NCBI RefSeq assembly: GCF_017916325.1
Contig: NC_090165.1
Location: 310,001-374,000, forward strand
Source of the DNA: Leishmania martiniquensis
Lineage: Eukaryota; Euglenozoa; Kinetoplastea; Trypanosomatida; Trypanosomatidae
Direction of reading: 5' to 3'
DNA length: 64,000 nt
The translations under genes were made by a program, and so were the position numbers. Numbering within the stretch: position 1 is the first letter of the stretch; every line of letters starts with the position of its first letter. Shown one piece after another: positions 20,784 to 30,199 of the stretch. The notes under the pieces were generated by a model. That model ran no database searches. It saw only the letters and a list, made by a program, of their open reading frames with translations, and was not told the origin of the DNA.

Positions 20784-22400
20784 ATGCTCCGCTCCACATA
20801 TGCGGGCTTGGGTCGCTGGAGCTCCCGCGACTTTTTGCGCGGTCGAAGTAAGCGGGCCGGTGCCGTCCATACGCGCCACACCCACGGCCGACAAGGACGC
20901 TACAAACGCCTGTCGTCCATCACGGGCAGTATTCGTGATGGCCGTCGGCACGCCTCGAACCACATGCAGGGAGGCCTGGGCGTGAAGCTGGGCGGCGGCC
21001 TCTTTGGACTGCGCATTCCCCGGCAGCACCAGCTGTCCCACATGTCGAAGGAGGAGTTCGACTTGGAGGTGTACGGGCATCCAAATATCACCAACCCATA
21101 CCGTGAGCACCTCGACGAGCACCCGGATCTCAAAAGCGTCATGATGAACGCCACCGTGGCGCTGAGGCTGTTGGTGCTCCTGCCGAAGGTGGCACGCCGC
21201 CCACTGCAACGTGAGGGAGGCGATGTGCAGATTCCGCAGCAGTGGTCCAGTGTGGCGCGAGAAGTGAGATCGGCCCTAAGCGCACTCGTAGGAAGTGGGC
21301 GACACACGCTTGGTGCCGTGGAGGTGCATCTGGCAACGCTGGAGACCTCCATCTGCTGCCGCTGCGCACCAGGCGATTCTGTGTCAGCTACGGCCACCAG
21401 CAACGGGAAGGGAGTGGAGGCGGAGATGGACCTTGAAGCGAACGTGGCTCGACTGTATCGCGCTCACTGCTTGTTGGGAAGCCGACTGAAACCACAAACT
21501 GGAAGGGCACCACGGCATCGACAGCCTGCTACTTTCATGGGGGCCGCACTGCGCGCGCCCTCGCCATCGTCCTCGTTGGCATCGCCAGGAGGTTTTGCCT
21601 CGTCTGCACCTTCGAAGCCGTTTACATCGCCGGCGCTGGCCATTGTCGCGAAGGACAGTGCTGCGCCGTCGCAGACGATACGACGCAGCGCTTATAGCAT
21701 AAATGTTCTTGAGGCTGTTCAGCTCCCCGGCTCATTGGCGGTTTCGTTCGGATCGGTGGTTGCTGATGCCCCCGACTCTTCCAAAGGGAAAGGAATAGTT
21801 GAGTTGGTGCGCCAGTGGAGTGCGGCCGAGAAGCCTTTGCTGCGTGTGTGCCTGCGTCCTGGCGCTCCCGCGTGCGCATCGGCGCACCTGACCATGAGTG
21901 AGGATCGCTCGAGAGCGAAGGCAGTAGCGGCACCCGCCGTCGTAACAGCGCGAAGGGTTCTCAAGGAGGACATCGATTTAAACAGCGAAGTCGGAGTGTG
22001 GCGACTCGCTCGGTCTTCTCTGCCAGAACTTCTTCGCTGGCACTACTGCGCGCAAGATCCACGCGCGCACAACCACGACGCCCTGCCTCATCACCGTCGT
22101 CCGCTACCCGTCTTGCTTGTGGTGGACTACTCCACAATCACCAGGGGCGAAGGCAGCGCAAGGGCGCTGAGCGCTGCACTATCGAGGCCTGCTGCGACAC
22201 TCATGCCGCGACATCTCTCGCTTGAGTTGGAGTCGGCAGGGTTCAAGCTGCTAGCTGAGCCATCCTTGCTCGACGTTGCCAAGTCACTAGAGGCGTGGAT
22301 GCCGGCGCGGCAGTGGGAGAGCTACGTTCGATCCTGTGGACAGGCACCGCCGCACGGCGCGCGCACGGCACCACCAACCGCAGAGATGGCGGCCTCGTAA
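20784..22400 (+). CDS. Hypothetical protein, probable mitochondrial, 538 aa
   Basis: I do not recognise a family. The first 60 residues are strongly basic with almost no acidic residues (MLRSTYAGLGRWSSRDFLRG at the start), as expected for a mitochondrial presequence. A segment at about 64-115 looks conserved, with Gly-rich GGLGVKLGGGLFGLRIP followed by an acidic helix and the motif YGHPNITNPYREHLDEHPDL. The middle is Ala/Ser-rich. Near 430-460 there is PVLLVVDYSTITRG, a hydrophobic strand ending in Asp that resembles a Walker B strand as in DAP3-type mitoribosomal GTPases. No Walker A P-loop is visible, so no nucleotide binding is claimed. The start is the first ATG, just downstream of a pyrimidine tract. 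Confidence 0.7.
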   Translation: MLRSTYAGLGRWSSRDFLRGRSKRAGAVHTRHTHGRQGRYKRLSSITGSIRDGRRHASNHMQGGLGVKLGGGLFGLRIPRQHQLSHMSKEEFDLEVYGHPNITNPYREHLDEHPDLKSVMMNATVALRLLVLLPKVARRPLQREGGDVQIPQQWSSVAREVRSALSALVGSGRHTLGAVEVHLATLETSICCRCAPGDSVSATATSNGKGVEAEMDLEANVARLYRAHCLLGSRLKPQTGRAPRHRQPATFMGAALRAPSPSSSLASPGGFASSAPSKPFTSPALAIVAKDSAAPSQTIRRSAYSINVLEAVQLPGSLAVSFGSVVADAPDSSKGKGIVELVRQWSAAEKPLLRVCLRPGAPACASAHLTMSEDRSRAKAVAAPAVVTARRVLKEDIDLNSEVGVWRLARSSLPELLRWHYCAQDPRAHNHDALPHHRRPLPVLLVVDYSTITRGEGSARALSAALSRPAATLMPRHLSLELESAGFKLLAEPSLLDVAKSLEAWMPARQWESYVRSCGQAPPHGARTAPPTAEMAAS

Positions 22401-23165
22401 GAGGAAGGAGGTGAGGTAAAGTCTGCCAACTGCCTCACCTGTCGTCTCTCTCTCTTTCTCTAGCGTATATAGGCTCCTCTCAGGTCTATCGCAGTCTTCA
22501 CGTGGGGCTGCGTGCGTGCTAGTGGGCATACCTGCCGACGCGGACCTCACAAAACACGTCGGCACCTAAGGGGAAGTATTAAAGAGCCGCTGCGAGGCAC
22601 ACACACGCTGCCATTGCAAGGCATGCTGCGGCCCTCATGGAAAGGTATGCGTACTCCCTCCTCCCCACCCAAAGAGCCCGCAGATTTCGCTATAGCACGC
22701 AGCCCTCTTCTCCTCCTTCCCCCCTCCCCGTGATACAAGGGGGCGTCTCTCAGTGCGGACACGGGGTGGGGATCGAGAAAGGTCTGCAGCGCAGAAGCCC
22801 CCGCCACCGGAGGAGGCGAGGGTTGGGGGGAGGTGCGTCGTGGGGTAGCGGGACTCGTGGAGCTGTTGCTGTGGCTTACGATCATACAGGTGCCTCCTCT
22901 CACTCTCTTTTTTTTTCACTCTCTCGATGCCATGTCCCTTTCCCTTCTCTGTTTGTCTTACGTTTTTTTTTTTGGCAGGGCGCCACTCGTCGCAGGCGTT
23001 TGCGCTGTTTCTGCGTGTTTGTGTGTGTGCTCACCGTCCCTGGTGTAAAGAGGCGGTGCACCGACACGGGAGTAGCGCAGAAAGAGGGGCCTTCTCATTA
23101 CAGCTCCTCCTCCTCCTTGAACTGTGCTCGCATCTCTGTGACTCTTTTCCGCGCTTTAATTTAGA
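22401..23165. other. Spacer before the J-domain gene
   Basis: 765 bases, no gene seen. It contains the strong polypyrimidine tract at about 22928-22973. Confidence 0.6.
22945..22978 (+). promoter_or_regulatory. Predicted spliced-leader acceptor for the J-domain gene
   Basis: A run of eleven T residues followed by GGCAG places the AG at 22977-22978, 188 bases before the ATG. Predicted from the pattern. Confidence 0.5.
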
Positions 23166-24452
23166 ATGCACTGCGTACGCATCTTGCCCGTTGGCCGTCA
23201 CTGTGTCGCACCTCGGGTGGCGGCATACGCGATCACCTGGGGCTCTGCGTACTCCTCGTTGATCTCTGATTATGGCGGAGCGCTGCAAGCCAGTCGTCGC
23301 TGCGCGTCTGCCTCGGCGCACGGTGCGTGGTCGTCCGCCGCTGCGAGGACGCCGAAGCTGAACTACTACCGCAGCCTCGGTGTCGACACGGACGCAACGC
23401 CACAGGAAGTGAAGACCGCCTACCGCCAGCTGGCGCTCAGGTACCATCCCGATGTGGCGGAGGAGGCGCAGAGGGCACAGGCGGAGATGCTCTTCCGCCG
23501 TATCTCAGAGGCGTACGAAGTGCTTTCCGACCCGGTGAGGCGTCGCGCGCACGATGCCGAGCTGGGCATAAAGACGCGCCGCACGCAACAACCGTCTACC
23601 ACCGCAGAAGCGGCAGGCACGCCGCCCGCCGCAAACGCAAAGGCAGGTGCGAGAGCCGGCTCTCCTGCCGGTGGCGCGCCGTCATCTTCTACGCCTGAGC
23701 GGAGGCGGGCGCAGCGGACATCGACTGCCTCTGCGTCGTCGCCCTCGACGGCCCATCAGCAGAGACAACATCGTCGGTATCGCAAGCCGTTTGTGCGTGG
23801 CGACGCCAATCGCGTCTTTGCCGACGCGTTCGACGGGAAGACTTTGGATGAAATTCTCTTTGACGTGCAGCGCCGTCGCCGCCAAGAGAAGTGTGGGGGA
23901 GTGGCAGCGGCGCAACGCCATGAGATGGACAGCAGTTCCGAGCAGGCGGCGCGCAACGAGACCGCAAAGTCGTCCTCGCCTCTACTAGACGCGGAGGAAA
24001 ACGTTGCTCTCGACCGCGACGCACGTCTGCGCCACGTAGTGGAGGCGGCCGCTGAGTCTTTTGCGCAGCGAGCGCAGCGGCAGTACGGCCACGGCATTCT
24101 TCGTCATATACGTGCTGCAGCGAGGCTGCTGCCCGAAGGACCGGCCGCCCCGCCCGAGTCATACATGCCCTTCCGCCCTTTCGTCGGCATGCCGGCCCCT
24201 CCAGGCGTGCAAATACCACCGGAGCCGCATATGGGGAGGGTGCTGAGCCCGCAGGAAGCCACTGTAGACAACAGCAGCGCATCAGCCTCTCCTAGTGCAG
24301 CTTTGGGCGAGATACCGAAGCACTTTCATACGCACACGTACGCCGACGGCACCCCGCAGAGCCGCGCCGCGAGTTTGGCCAAGGCAACCCGGTACATCAA
24401 TGGTATGCCGCACAACATGGGCCAACTCTACTCTTATCATCGCCCGTACTAA
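23166..24452 (+). CDS. DnaJ (Hsp40) domain protein, probable mitochondrial
   Basis: A 428-residue J-domain co-chaperone that should stimulate the ATPase of an Hsp70 partner. The J domain spans about 66-131: LNYYRSLGVD, a helix ending in YRQLALRY, the essential HPD tripeptide at 94-96, then RRISEAYEVLSDPVRRRAHD. There is no visible Gly/Phe region or Cys-rich zinc domain, so this is a type III (class C) J protein. Residues 1-60 are basic and Ser/Ala-rich and are a plausible mitochondrial presequence. After the J domain come an Ala/Ser/Thr/Pro-rich linker (140-200) and a C-terminal region ending in YINGMPHNMGQLYSYHRPY, whose conserved look suggests a specific partner site. The start is the first ATG in frame, 188 bases after a strong splice acceptor. 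Confidence 0.9.
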   Translation: MHCVRILPVGRHCVAPRVAAYAITWGSAYSSLISDYGGALQASRRCASASAHGAWSSAAARTPKLNYYRSLGVDTDATPQEVKTAYRQLALRYHPDVAEEAQRAQAEMLFRRISEAYEVLSDPVRRRAHDAELGIKTRRTQQPSTTAEAAGTPPAANAKAGARAGSPAGGAPSSSTPERRRAQRTSTASASSPSTAHQQRQHRRYRKPFVRGDANRVFADAFDGKTLDEILFDVQRRRRQEKCGGVAAAQRHEMDSSSEQAARNETAKSSSPLLDAEENVALDRDARLRHVVEAAAESFAQRAQRQYGHGILRHIRAAARLLPEGPAAPPESYMPFRPFVGMPAPPGVQIPPEPHMGRVLSPQEATVDNSSASASPSAALGEIPKHFHTHTYADGTPQSRAASLAKATRYINGMPHNMGQLYSYHRPY

Positions 24453-25256
24453 GATTTGCGAAAAGGCATCCCGCACGCGAATGCGCGGTACGCCTTGCTC
24501 TTCGGTAAAGCAAGCGGCGCTTGTGCTTGTACCTTTCCGTTCGTGGGGGCTCCTCTCCTGTTCCCCCCCTCGACGACGTCCTGTTCATAATTGTTTACTG
24601 TTGGTCCGCTGTCTTGCTAGTGCGCACACACATACACACGCCAAGTTGGGTAAGGGCGAAGGTAAGGTTTCGAAGAGGCCGATAGGTGCGGAGGGCTTGG
24701 GTGCTGTGGTGCTCGCCCATCTCCCGTGTAACCGTGACGATAATCAGCAAAGCCCTGCAGTTGAGAGGAGAGCGGGCACCGATGCAGAGTGCTGACAGGA
24801 GCAGAGGGAGAAGAGGGAGCAGGGGCACCTGCGCAGAAGTGTGGGGGGGGCTGGCGGAGAGATGGCGCTTGAGTCGACCCGTCGTCCCACACACGCACCG
24901 CTGCGCCCGCCAGGGGAATGGCTTCGAGGGGTGGAGAGCGACAGAGTGGCGTGGTGAATGCTTCCGTCTAGGCCAAATCCAACCTGTTTTCAACGCCTTT
25001 CCGCTCTTGTACCCGTTGTCGCCCTCGCACATTATATGCGTGTACGTCTACACGGACCTGCGCATGGACGTACGCACGCACACTGAACATCATCGACCTT
25101 CTGTGGCCCCTTACTCGTCAGCATGCTTACATATCATTCCTTTCCCCCTCCCTCGGTCACCCCACCCCACCGCGTCTCGTGTAATCGTAAGTTTTCTCTG
25201 TGACGTTTGCAGCCGCCGCCCCCCAACCCTGTCAAAGACGCTCCCGAAACAGCGGC
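24453..25256. other. Spacer after the J-domain gene
   Basis: 800 bases without a credible gene. The ORF crossing 24686-25516 overlaps the next gene out of frame and is rejected. The tract ending GTTTGCAG gives a trans-splice AG at 25211-25212, 45 bases before the next start. Confidence 0.55.
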
Positions 25257-26009
25257 ATGCGCCGTCTTGCGTGCCTGTCAAGTGCCGCCGTCGTGCAGGG
25301 TGTTCCAGTAGCCGCCCCTGCCACTCATCCGGCGACGTCGACCACCGCACCAGCGCGCGCCATTTATACCTCGTGGGGGTCCATACCGTGCGAGGGCTGG
25401 GCGTGCAAGGAGAGCTGGCTGAAGCGCATCACCTCGCCATCCGAGTACCGCAGCTTCGAGTTTTGGCATGTTCCGGAGGCGGCTGTACCGGCGGGGCTCC
25501 GGCTGAACGCGGTTGAGCGCTACCTCTTGAGCAGCCTGGAGAATGATACAGAGCGTCTGTTGCAGGTCTCGTGGTGCGAGGACTTCGACTCGTACTGGCG
25601 CGACCGTGTGAGCTCGTTGGAGATGCTTTACAAGACCATCTACACCTCCGACTACCCGCTGTATCGCTTCATCTTCGGCAACTGCACGCACAAGACCGCG
25701 GAGAAGGAGTACATGCTGCGCAAGCTTAATTACCTCAGGAGCGTTCTCTTCTGGGCCGGCCGCACAGAGCGGTGCTACACAAGCATCGTAAAGGCGCGCT
25801 ATTACGTGCAGCGCTGCGTGTGGAACGCGTTGGAGCGGGAGCGTTACCTTTGCGCCTGCGTCGAGGCTGTCGACTCCTTCGGAAAGAAGGTGCCGGAGGA
25901 ACTGCGCGAGAAGGCAATGCCGGAGTTGGAGGTCGCCCTCGTGAGCATGCGCCATTGGGTGTGGGACTGCCCGAACGGCAAGCGCACTTTTACGCGTCGT
26001 CTCGCGTAA
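25257..26009 (+). CDS. Hypothetical protein, probable mitochondrial, 250 aa
   Basis: No family recognised. The chosen ATG at 25257 gives MRRLACLSSAAVV, a typical mitochondrial presequence. The longer frame upstream opens only with GTG and would cross the likely splice acceptor. The mature part is rich in Trp, Tyr and Cys: CEGWACKESWLKRI at about 41-54, SYWRDRVSSLEMLYKTIY near 118-135, and WAGRTERCYTSIVKARYYVQRC near 163-185. It is mostly helical and charged. The compact, aromatic-rich composition suggests a folded subunit of a mitochondrial complex, such as a kinetoplastid-specific respiratory or ribosomal subunit. This is inference. The high GC3 frame with no low-complexity part supports a real gene. 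Confidence 0.8.
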   Translation: MRRLACLSSAAVVQGVPVAAPATHPATSTTAPARAIYTSWGSIPCEGWACKESWLKRITSPSEYRSFEFWHVPEAAVPAGLRLNAVERYLLSSLENDTERLLQVSWCEDFDSYWRDRVSSLEMLYKTIYTSDYPLYRFIFGNCTHKTAEKEYMLRKLNYLRSVLFWAGRTERCYTSIVKARYYVQRCVWNALERERYLCACVEAVDSFGKKVPEELREKAMPELEVALVSMRHWVWDCPNGKRTFTRRLA

Positions 26010-27298
26010 AAAAAGCGCGTGTGCCGCTATCGGCGCTGCGCGCGACAACACGAAGCAGAGCGAAACAGGATGCCGTAGTCACTTGCAATTGTGTCTGAGT
26101 CTCACCGCTCGACGCCCTCCTTCCCCTCCCCTCCTCCACGCGTCCCCTGCCGCACGCACTCCCAATTCATGCGTGCTAGAGGGATCGCGTAGCTGCGCGC
26201 CATCTGAGGCTTACAGCGCCCGGCTCTACGCATGTGTGCACAAATTGTTAGAGACACACTCCTCCATCTCCCCTTCTCTCTCGCACAGCTTATCTGCTTG
26301 CATTAGGGCGTGGGTTTCCTCCTCTGTTCTGTGTCTCGTGCGCGCCAGCTCACGATGGCCTCCTCTCCTCGCACCGTGCTTGCCAGCGCAGGCGCCGCAG
26401 ACGCTCCCTTCCCCACCCCCTGCCGCTCTCTGTGGCCGATAGAAAGCGCACGCGTACGTTCCTCTGCGGGCGCGGAGGCGCGAGCGTGCTGCGCGTCAAT
26501 GACCCGGTCACCCCTTCCGCGGCTGGCACCCTTCTTCGTGCATCTCTTGTAGTATTCTCGTACGTTCGACAGCACAGCCCCCCCTCTTCTTTTACCATAG
26601 CATAGGCATGTGTGATGATGTGTTTGGGCGGACGCGCCCGCCCCCGGCCCGGCCCTCTGCGCTGCGCGTCCCCGTTTTTGTGTGCTACTGATGCGCTTCT
26701 CCTCCCCCCTCCCCCAGCACACCAACATCATCCAATCGTCGGCTGAGACAACACTGTGATGGCTGAATGGGTGTGCTGCTACGTGCGGCGCTAACACTTA
26801 AGTTCGTGGGCTCCCATACGCCCCCCGGCTCCCTCTTGCGCGACACGCACGGAGGCTGAACAGCGCTGATTCCTCTTACCTTCTGACGCGCCTGGTCCGA
26901 CTTTTCTCTCCTGCGTAGCCTTTTGCCGTAAGCTCTTCGACCGCCCCCCTCTTTTTTTCTTTTTTTTTATACAACAACGCGCTCGTTCTCACCGCCATGG
27001 GGCCACGCGTGCCTGGCCTTACGTGGAGGCGCGTGTGCGTGCCCGTCCACCTCTCTCGGTGTGCTCGTACGCCACACACGCGTTCACTCAGCGCTTTGCT
27101 CTCCTTTTGCCCGTCGCGTGCACTTCTCTGGCCGCGGCGTCCAACGAAAGAGCGAAAAAAAGCAGCATACGAGCTCGCTCTTTTTTTCCGGCGTGCCGCA
27201 CACTCTGAAGACGCTCCATGCGCATGATGATGACGACGAAGCGCCTTGCCGCCGCCTACGGCCGCATCCACTAAGAGCTTCTTTCCCTTCTTCCATCC
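26010..27298. other. Spacer
   Basis: 1.3 kb with pyrimidine-rich blocks near 26100-26300 and 26935-26970 and no supportable gene. It ends at the truncated repeat copy 3. Confidence 0.55.
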
Positions 27299-27541
27299 AC
27301 CCCCCCTTCCCTAGCAGACGCCGCACCGCTCCTCGCGGCGATGCAGGGTCAGGTGCCTGCGGCGTAGGGAGGGGGAGGATGAGAGCGACGCACCGGTACG
27401 TATGTTGGCGGCGAGGTGGTGGATGGCGTTTGGGACTGGTGCTGTGGCCAGGCGGCGGAGCTGGCGCATGGCTGTAGCGATGTGTCGTAGCGCTGCTTCG
27501 TGGCAGGGCGCGATGAGGGGGGGCTATCCGTGCGTGCGTGA
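27299..27541 (+). repeat. Interspersed repeat, copy 3 (SIDER-like, 5'-truncated)
   Basis: The last 240 bases of the repeat seen at 1087 and 19925, starting at CCTTCCCTAGCAGACGCC and ending at the CGTG run. The first part, about 90 bases including the CA tract, is missing. Loss of the 5' end is what incomplete target-primed reverse transcription leaves, though deletion is equally possible. Confidence 0.75.
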
Positions 27542-28116
27542 CATGTTCAGTAATAGAAGGCTGAGCCCCTGTATAGGGGGATGCTGAGGGGACCCCTGGA
27601 GAGGAACCGAAACGAGTCTGTTGTTTTATCAGCCACGTGCGTCACAGGACTCTCCGCACCAACGACCGCAGCACGTCGACCTCGCCGTCTTGTGCCGAAT
27701 AGAAGACACGCATGAAAACTACGCCATTCGACGTGCCGGCGGGTGCTTGCGCCTCCGTGTGCCCTTCTGTGTTAGGCGGCGCACTACACGGAAAAGATTT
27801 CACGTTACTTCCCACCGCGAATGATGCTTGCAGGATGCGAACGGGCAGAGCAGCGCAGGGACCCTCAGGCGTGTGCTGGCGTAGTTGTGTATGTTCCTGA
27901 GCTGCGCTGAAGCCGCCTCCATGCGTCACCGGTTGTTCGCTTCGTCTAAAGGACCCCGCGCGGCACTTTGCCTTTTCACTCCCACCTCCTTTCTCAGTTG
28001 CATAGCCGACCTGTAGTGGTGTGTTATGCAGCGGCACCGAATCACTCGCGGCTACACTTCTGGTCACCTCCTTCCTTTCTTCGTCTTTCTAACGGAAGGA
28101 GCGCTCGTCTTCTCTA
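27542..28116. other. Spacer and leader of carrier A
   Basis: 575 bases. A small hairpin-like sequence lies at about 27561-27600. The tract CCCACCTCCTTTCTCAG gives a likely trans-splice AG at 27996-27997, 120 bases before the carrier start. Confidence 0.5.
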
Positions 28117-29169
28117 ATGTCTACCGTGGACATGTACGTGGACGGGGTCGTCGCCTCCATGTGTGCCACGGTCATCTCCAACCCCTTCGATGTCATGCGG
28201 ACGCGGATGCAGCTTCAGGGCGAGCTGTGCAAGCGCGGTGAGTACAAGGTTGTGTACCAGAACCTGGCGCAGGGTATGGTGCGTGTGGCTCGCGAAGAGG
28301 GCCTGCGTGCACTGCAGAAGGGCCTCGTGTCGTCTGTGATGTGGCAGGTGATGCAGAACGGGATCCGTGTCGGGCTGTACCCTGCTGTGCGTGCGGAGAT
28401 GAGCTTCACGTGTGGGTCCGATGCCATCTACGTGTCGGTACTCGCGGCGGCCTTGTGTGGCCTTGTGGGCAACTACGTTTCCTCGCCGTTCCAGCTGGTG
28501 AAGACGCGCCTGCAGTCGCAGCGCAACACGATTGTGACGGCCCGGGGCGACATGCTGTCGAAGGCGACGACGGGAGAGCAGTACAGCTACGCTGGCGTGC
28601 GTGATGCGTTCCGCACGATCTACCGCACAGGCGGCCTGCGAGCACTCTGGAAGGGCTCGCACATTGCGGCGCAGCGCACACTCGTCGGCTCCGCGACACA
28701 GCTCACCGCGTACGACGTGGCCAAGCCGAGGATATGCCAAGCGATGGGTTGGCGCGCCTCCGACATCCGCGTGCACATCTGCGCGGCCATTTTCTCCTCT
28801 GTCTGCGTTGTTTGCTTCATGAACCCACTCGACGTTGTCATGACACGCTGCTTCAATCATCGCGTCGGCGAACCCGCGGTGTACTCCTCAAACCTCGCTT
28901 TGGCGACGTGGAAGATCTACCGTATCGAGGGGGTGCGTGGGCTGTACAAGGGCTCGATGGCGCTCTTCTTCCGCTCGGCGCCGCACAACACGGCGACGTT
29001 TGTAACGCTGGAGTACCTGCGCAAGCTGCGTGAGCGCTACACGAACCGATCGTACACGTCTGGGTCGTCCGTGGACAAGTCGATCAGGTTTCGAAAGTTA
29101 CAGGAGAGGGCGACGACGTCAGGTGAAGTGAGCGGCAAAGACGGACACCAATGGCGGGAGGATAAGTAG
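28117..29169 (+). CDS. Mitochondrial carrier, copy A (SLC25; oxaloacetate carrier-like)
   Basis: A 350-residue inner-membrane solute carrier with three tandem repeats. The signature motifs are PFDVMR (23-28), PFQLVK (124-129) and PLDVVM (237-242). The order NPFD, SPFQLVKTRLQ, NPLDVVMTRCFNH resembles the Oac1/SLC25A34-A35 subgroup, whose third motif also lacks the usual basic residue, so an organic-acid substrate is possible but not shown. A loop at about 133-157 separates helices of the second repeat. The protein is almost identical to copy B from residue 5 to 323, apart from patches at 189-191 and 223-242. The tail then differs: here it is 27 residues, charged and hydrophilic. 5' and 3' flanks are unrelated to those of copy B, so the two mRNAs can be regulated separately. 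The first ATG is used. The next Met is residue 6. Confidence 0.92.
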   Translation: MSTVDMYVDGVVASMCATVISNPFDVMRTRMQLQGELCKRGEYKVVYQNLAQGMVRVAREEGLRALQKGLVSSVMWQVMQNGIRVGLYPAVRAEMSFTCGSDAIYVSVLAAALCGLVGNYVSSPFQLVKTRLQSQRNTIVTARGDMLSKATTGEQYSYAGVRDAFRTIYRTGGLRALWKGSHIAAQRTLVGSATQLTAYDVAKPRICQAMGWRASDIRVHICAAIFSSVCVVCFMNPLDVVMTRCFNHRVGEPAVYSSNLALATWKIYRIEGVRGLYKGSMALFFRSAPHNTATFVTLEYLRKLRERYTNRSYTSGSSVDKSIRFRKLQERATTSGEVSGKDGHQWREDK

Positions 29170-30199
29170 GTGTGTACCGCTACTGGCGAGATGGCGGTTG
29201 TTGTCGGGTGAGAGTTTCTCGTACGAACGGAAAATTCAAAGGGGAGAGGTGGAGGAGGAGAAAGGGAAGGGGGCGAGAGCGAGAGCGAGAGAGAGAGAGG
29301 CGGTGTGGCAGGTTCCCGGCCACCGTTTTTGCCTGGTTACCTATCTTCGCCAACGACACACCTGCGGTGCATGTCCTCCATCGTCCTCTACTCGCGCCCC
29401 CCTCCCCCCATCAGCCTTCCCCTTCGTCCCCCTTCCCCCAAAACCGTTCCGTGTCGCGGCTATGCGTTGTTTCGTTTCCTCCGCTATTTTCTCTCCTTAC
29501 CTCACCTGTGCGCATCTCAGCGCCAATACGCCTCCCTCTTACAACTGTGGTTTCCGCTGTTTCTCTCTTTTCTTTTGTTACCGCTCGCTGCTCTGCCCCC
29601 TCCCCCCTCTCTCTTGACAGTGGACGGCCACAGAGAGGTGTGCCACGGGGAGGGCGGGGCCATATGAGCGTGACGTGGGATATTCGGCGCGGCACGGGCA
29701 CACAACTGAGTCCTCCTTTTTCCCTTCTCCACTCGCACCGGCCCCTTCCTACTGGCTGTCCGCTGCGCGTTCATGGGTACCCATCTCAGCTGTGTCCTGT
29801 GTCTAAAGGTTCCTCTCCCTTGTACCGTTGTGGCACGCAGGATGACGGTGTGGAGGGCATAAAGGTACGAGGCTAGAGCTTGCCGCCCAACATGTATGTG
29901 AAATCTAACGGAGGAATCGAGCACAGAGGCTCACAAAGGATTGGCGCTCACAGGAGTCGAGAGGGCATCAAGGACAGGCCAGATGGGAGGGAAGATGATG
30001 CGCATAGAAATGTGCAGGCACGGTGGAATCAAATTCAAACGTTTCCTCTTTGCAACCTTTTTTTATTCAGCACCTCCCCCCCATCCCTCGCGCATGCACA
30101 CACACACACACACACATACACAATCACTCACAGATGTGCACAAAGAGCACGCTGAAAATGTGCCTGCAAGCACACGAGGTTTAGCCACTTCTCATCAGC
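29170..30199. other. Spacer after carrier A
   Basis: 1 kb with a GA-rich run at about 29240-29300, a pyrimidine-rich block at 29395-29620 and a CA run near 30097-30122. No gene seen. Confidence 0.55.
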